Shown here one piece after another: positions 5,932 through 6,676 of a DNA stretch of 6,676 nucleotides. Source of the stretch: JBEGTT01 sp041179245. Its GTDB lineage: Bacteria; Pseudomonadota; Gammaproteobacteria; Burkholderiales; Rhodocyclaceae. Where the stretch lies: NCBI GenBank assembly GCA_041179245.1, contig JBEGTT010000196.1:1-6676 (forward strand), read 5' to 3'. Under the pieces are notes generated by a model. That model was given only the letters and a program-made list of their open reading frames with translations. It ran no database searches and was not told where the DNA came from. Within the stretch, counting starts at the first letter, position 1. Each line of letters begins with the position of its first letter. The position numbers and the translations under genes are program-made.

Positions 5932-6006
5932 CATTTCAGACAGTGTTGATTGTGCCTAAGATAAATCAAGTTTGCGTTAGTATCTCCTCAAAGAAAGGGG
6001 ACGAAT

Positions 6007-6651
6007 GTGGCTTTTGATAAATCCAACATAAGAATCGGTTCGATCATGCAGCTCCAGCCGACTGGCCCGAATGCGCCTAGGTATGTTGTGCACATGATTG
6101 GGTTTCTGAAAAAAAAGGGGATCTGTGTGACGCAGCCAGTATTAAATGGCGAGCTTGCGATGATTCGTGAAAATCAGGAGCTGACGGTTCGTTTTTTTTC
6201 TGGGAAAAATGCGTACGCTTTTGAGACTGTTGCGCTAAAGCAGACGATGAGTCCTTATCCCATGCTGCATTTGGCTTACCCGAAAACACTGAAAATGCAT
6301 CAGGTTCGGGAGAAATCGAGGTTGCAACTAGAACTCATCGCTGTTGCATTAAATTCTGAAAGAGGGCTGCAGGAATCGTTGAAGATATCGGATCTGAGCA
6401 CGGGCGGCGCTAGTCTGATGACCACCTCAGATCTGGGTAGTGAAGGCGATGAGTTGATGCTCAAATTTAAGATCACTGTCGAACAAATTGAAATGCTGTT
6501 AGAGCTAAATTGCCAGATTCGGAACGTGGTTCAACCCACCGCAGAAAGCAAGGGGAATTATATCTATGGCGTTAGTTTTCATGATGTGCCTCCGAATATG
6601 TTGATTTCTTTGTCAGCATTTTCAGCTAATACTGCCCTTGATCAAATGTAA
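6007..6651 (+). CDS. YcgR-like PilZ-domain c-di-GMP receptor (flagellar brake family)
   Basis: This 214-residue soluble protein has the two-domain layout of YcgR-type proteins. Residues 8-95 form an N-terminal YcgR/YcgR_2-like domain (IGSIMQLQ, YVVHMIGFLKKKGICVTQP, VRFFSGKNAYAFET, LHLAYPKTL). The PilZ domain follows from about 98, with both c-di-GMP-binding motifs intact: RxxxR as REKSR (101-105) and DxSxGG as DLSTGG (129-134). In YcgR, c-di-GMP binding leads to contact with the flagellar motor and slows swimming; a similar role is inferred here from the flaG neighbour. The start is GTG 6007, supported by AAAGGGGA at 5994-6001. The ATG at 6005 is out of frame and soon stops. An A8 run at 6109-6116 contains an in-frame A AAA AAG slippery heptamer, and a T8 run lies at 6192-6199. 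No terminator is visible in the 25 bases after the stop. Confidence 0.87.
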   Translation: MAFDKSNIRIGSIMQLQPTGPNAPRYVVHMIGFLKKKGICVTQPVLNGELAMIRENQELTVRFFSGKNAYAFETVALKQTMSPYPMLHLAYPKTLKMHQVREKSRLQLELIAVALNSERGLQESLKISDLSTGGASLMTTSDLGSEGDELMLKFKITVEQIEMLLELNCQIRNVVQPTAESKGNYIYGVSFHDVPPNMLISLSAFSANTALDQM

Positions 6652-6676
6652 AGCCGTTACTTAAAAATAGACCAAA

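Noticed and set aside
5945..5969. TTGATT/AATCAA inverted repeat between flaG and the PilZ gene as a terminator
   Set aside because: The stem is AT-rich, has six pairs and a 13-base loop, and no T-run follows; both genes probably share a transcript.
5966..5992. Second copy of the FliA -35-like box TCAAGTTT before the PilZ gene
   Set aside because: At the required 11-base distance the sequence is TCCTCAAA, which lacks the GATAA core, so it is not a convincing promoter.
6005..6031. ATG at 6005 as start of the PilZ gene
   Set aside because: It is out of frame with the PilZ protein and reaches a stop after eight codons; GTG 6007 is in frame with a good ribosome site.

Overview
The window looks like ordinary chromosomal DNA from a motile, Gram-negative bacterium, most likely a betaproteobacterium (possibly Neisseriales or a relative). 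This placement rests on recalled resemblance of the YlqF tail, the TruC-type pseudouridine synthase, the 728-residue substrate-binding lipoprotein and the FlaG/PilZ pair to betaproteobacterial proteins; no database search was possible. Base composition is roughly balanced. Genes are tightly packed, and no intergenic stretch exceeds 140 bases. I see no insertion sequence, CRISPR array, tRNA, rRNA or phage gene.

Layout from left to right. (1) Positions 1-330, + strand: the 3' end of a ribosome-assembly GTPase gene (ylqF/rbgA type). (2) Positions 331-446: a short intergenic region with a 9-bp tandem duplication, a good extended -10 promoter, and an inverted repeat just before a strong Shine-Dalgarno sequence. 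(3) Positions 447-1636, + strand: a two-gene unit joined by a TAATG stop/start overlap. It encodes a small protein resembling the accessory domain found in front of HD-GYP/HDOD proteins, followed by a stand-alone HDOD protein. (4) Positions 1659-5426, - strand: three genes in the same direction, in transcription order a TruC-like tRNA pseudouridine synthase, a large family-5 substrate-binding lipoprotein with an extra C-terminal membrane helix, and a single-domain CinA/MoCF protein. They are separated by 9 and 39 bases and probably form an operon. It converges on the HDOD gene. (5) Positions 5427-5562: a divergent control region. (6) Positions 5563-6651, + strand: flaG followed by a YcgR-like PilZ protein predicted to bind c-di-GMP.

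The clearest regulatory signal is a near-consensus sigma-28 (FliA) flagellar promoter at 5455-5481: TCAAGTTT, 11 bases, GCCGAAAA. It points at flaG and would place flaG, and probably the PilZ gene, in the late flagellar regulon. Its -35 box overlaps the best ribosome-binding site for the divergent truC gene, whose start codon is unclear because no ATG is available.

The genes suggest two signalling modules (HDOD pair, and flagellar FlaG/PilZ) around a housekeeping-like operon of mixed function. I found no convincing new multi-gene system. The points most worth following are the FliA promoter layout, the doubly anchored orphan substrate-binding protein, the split accessory-domain/HDOD pair, and the slippery A8 tract inside the PilZ gene.
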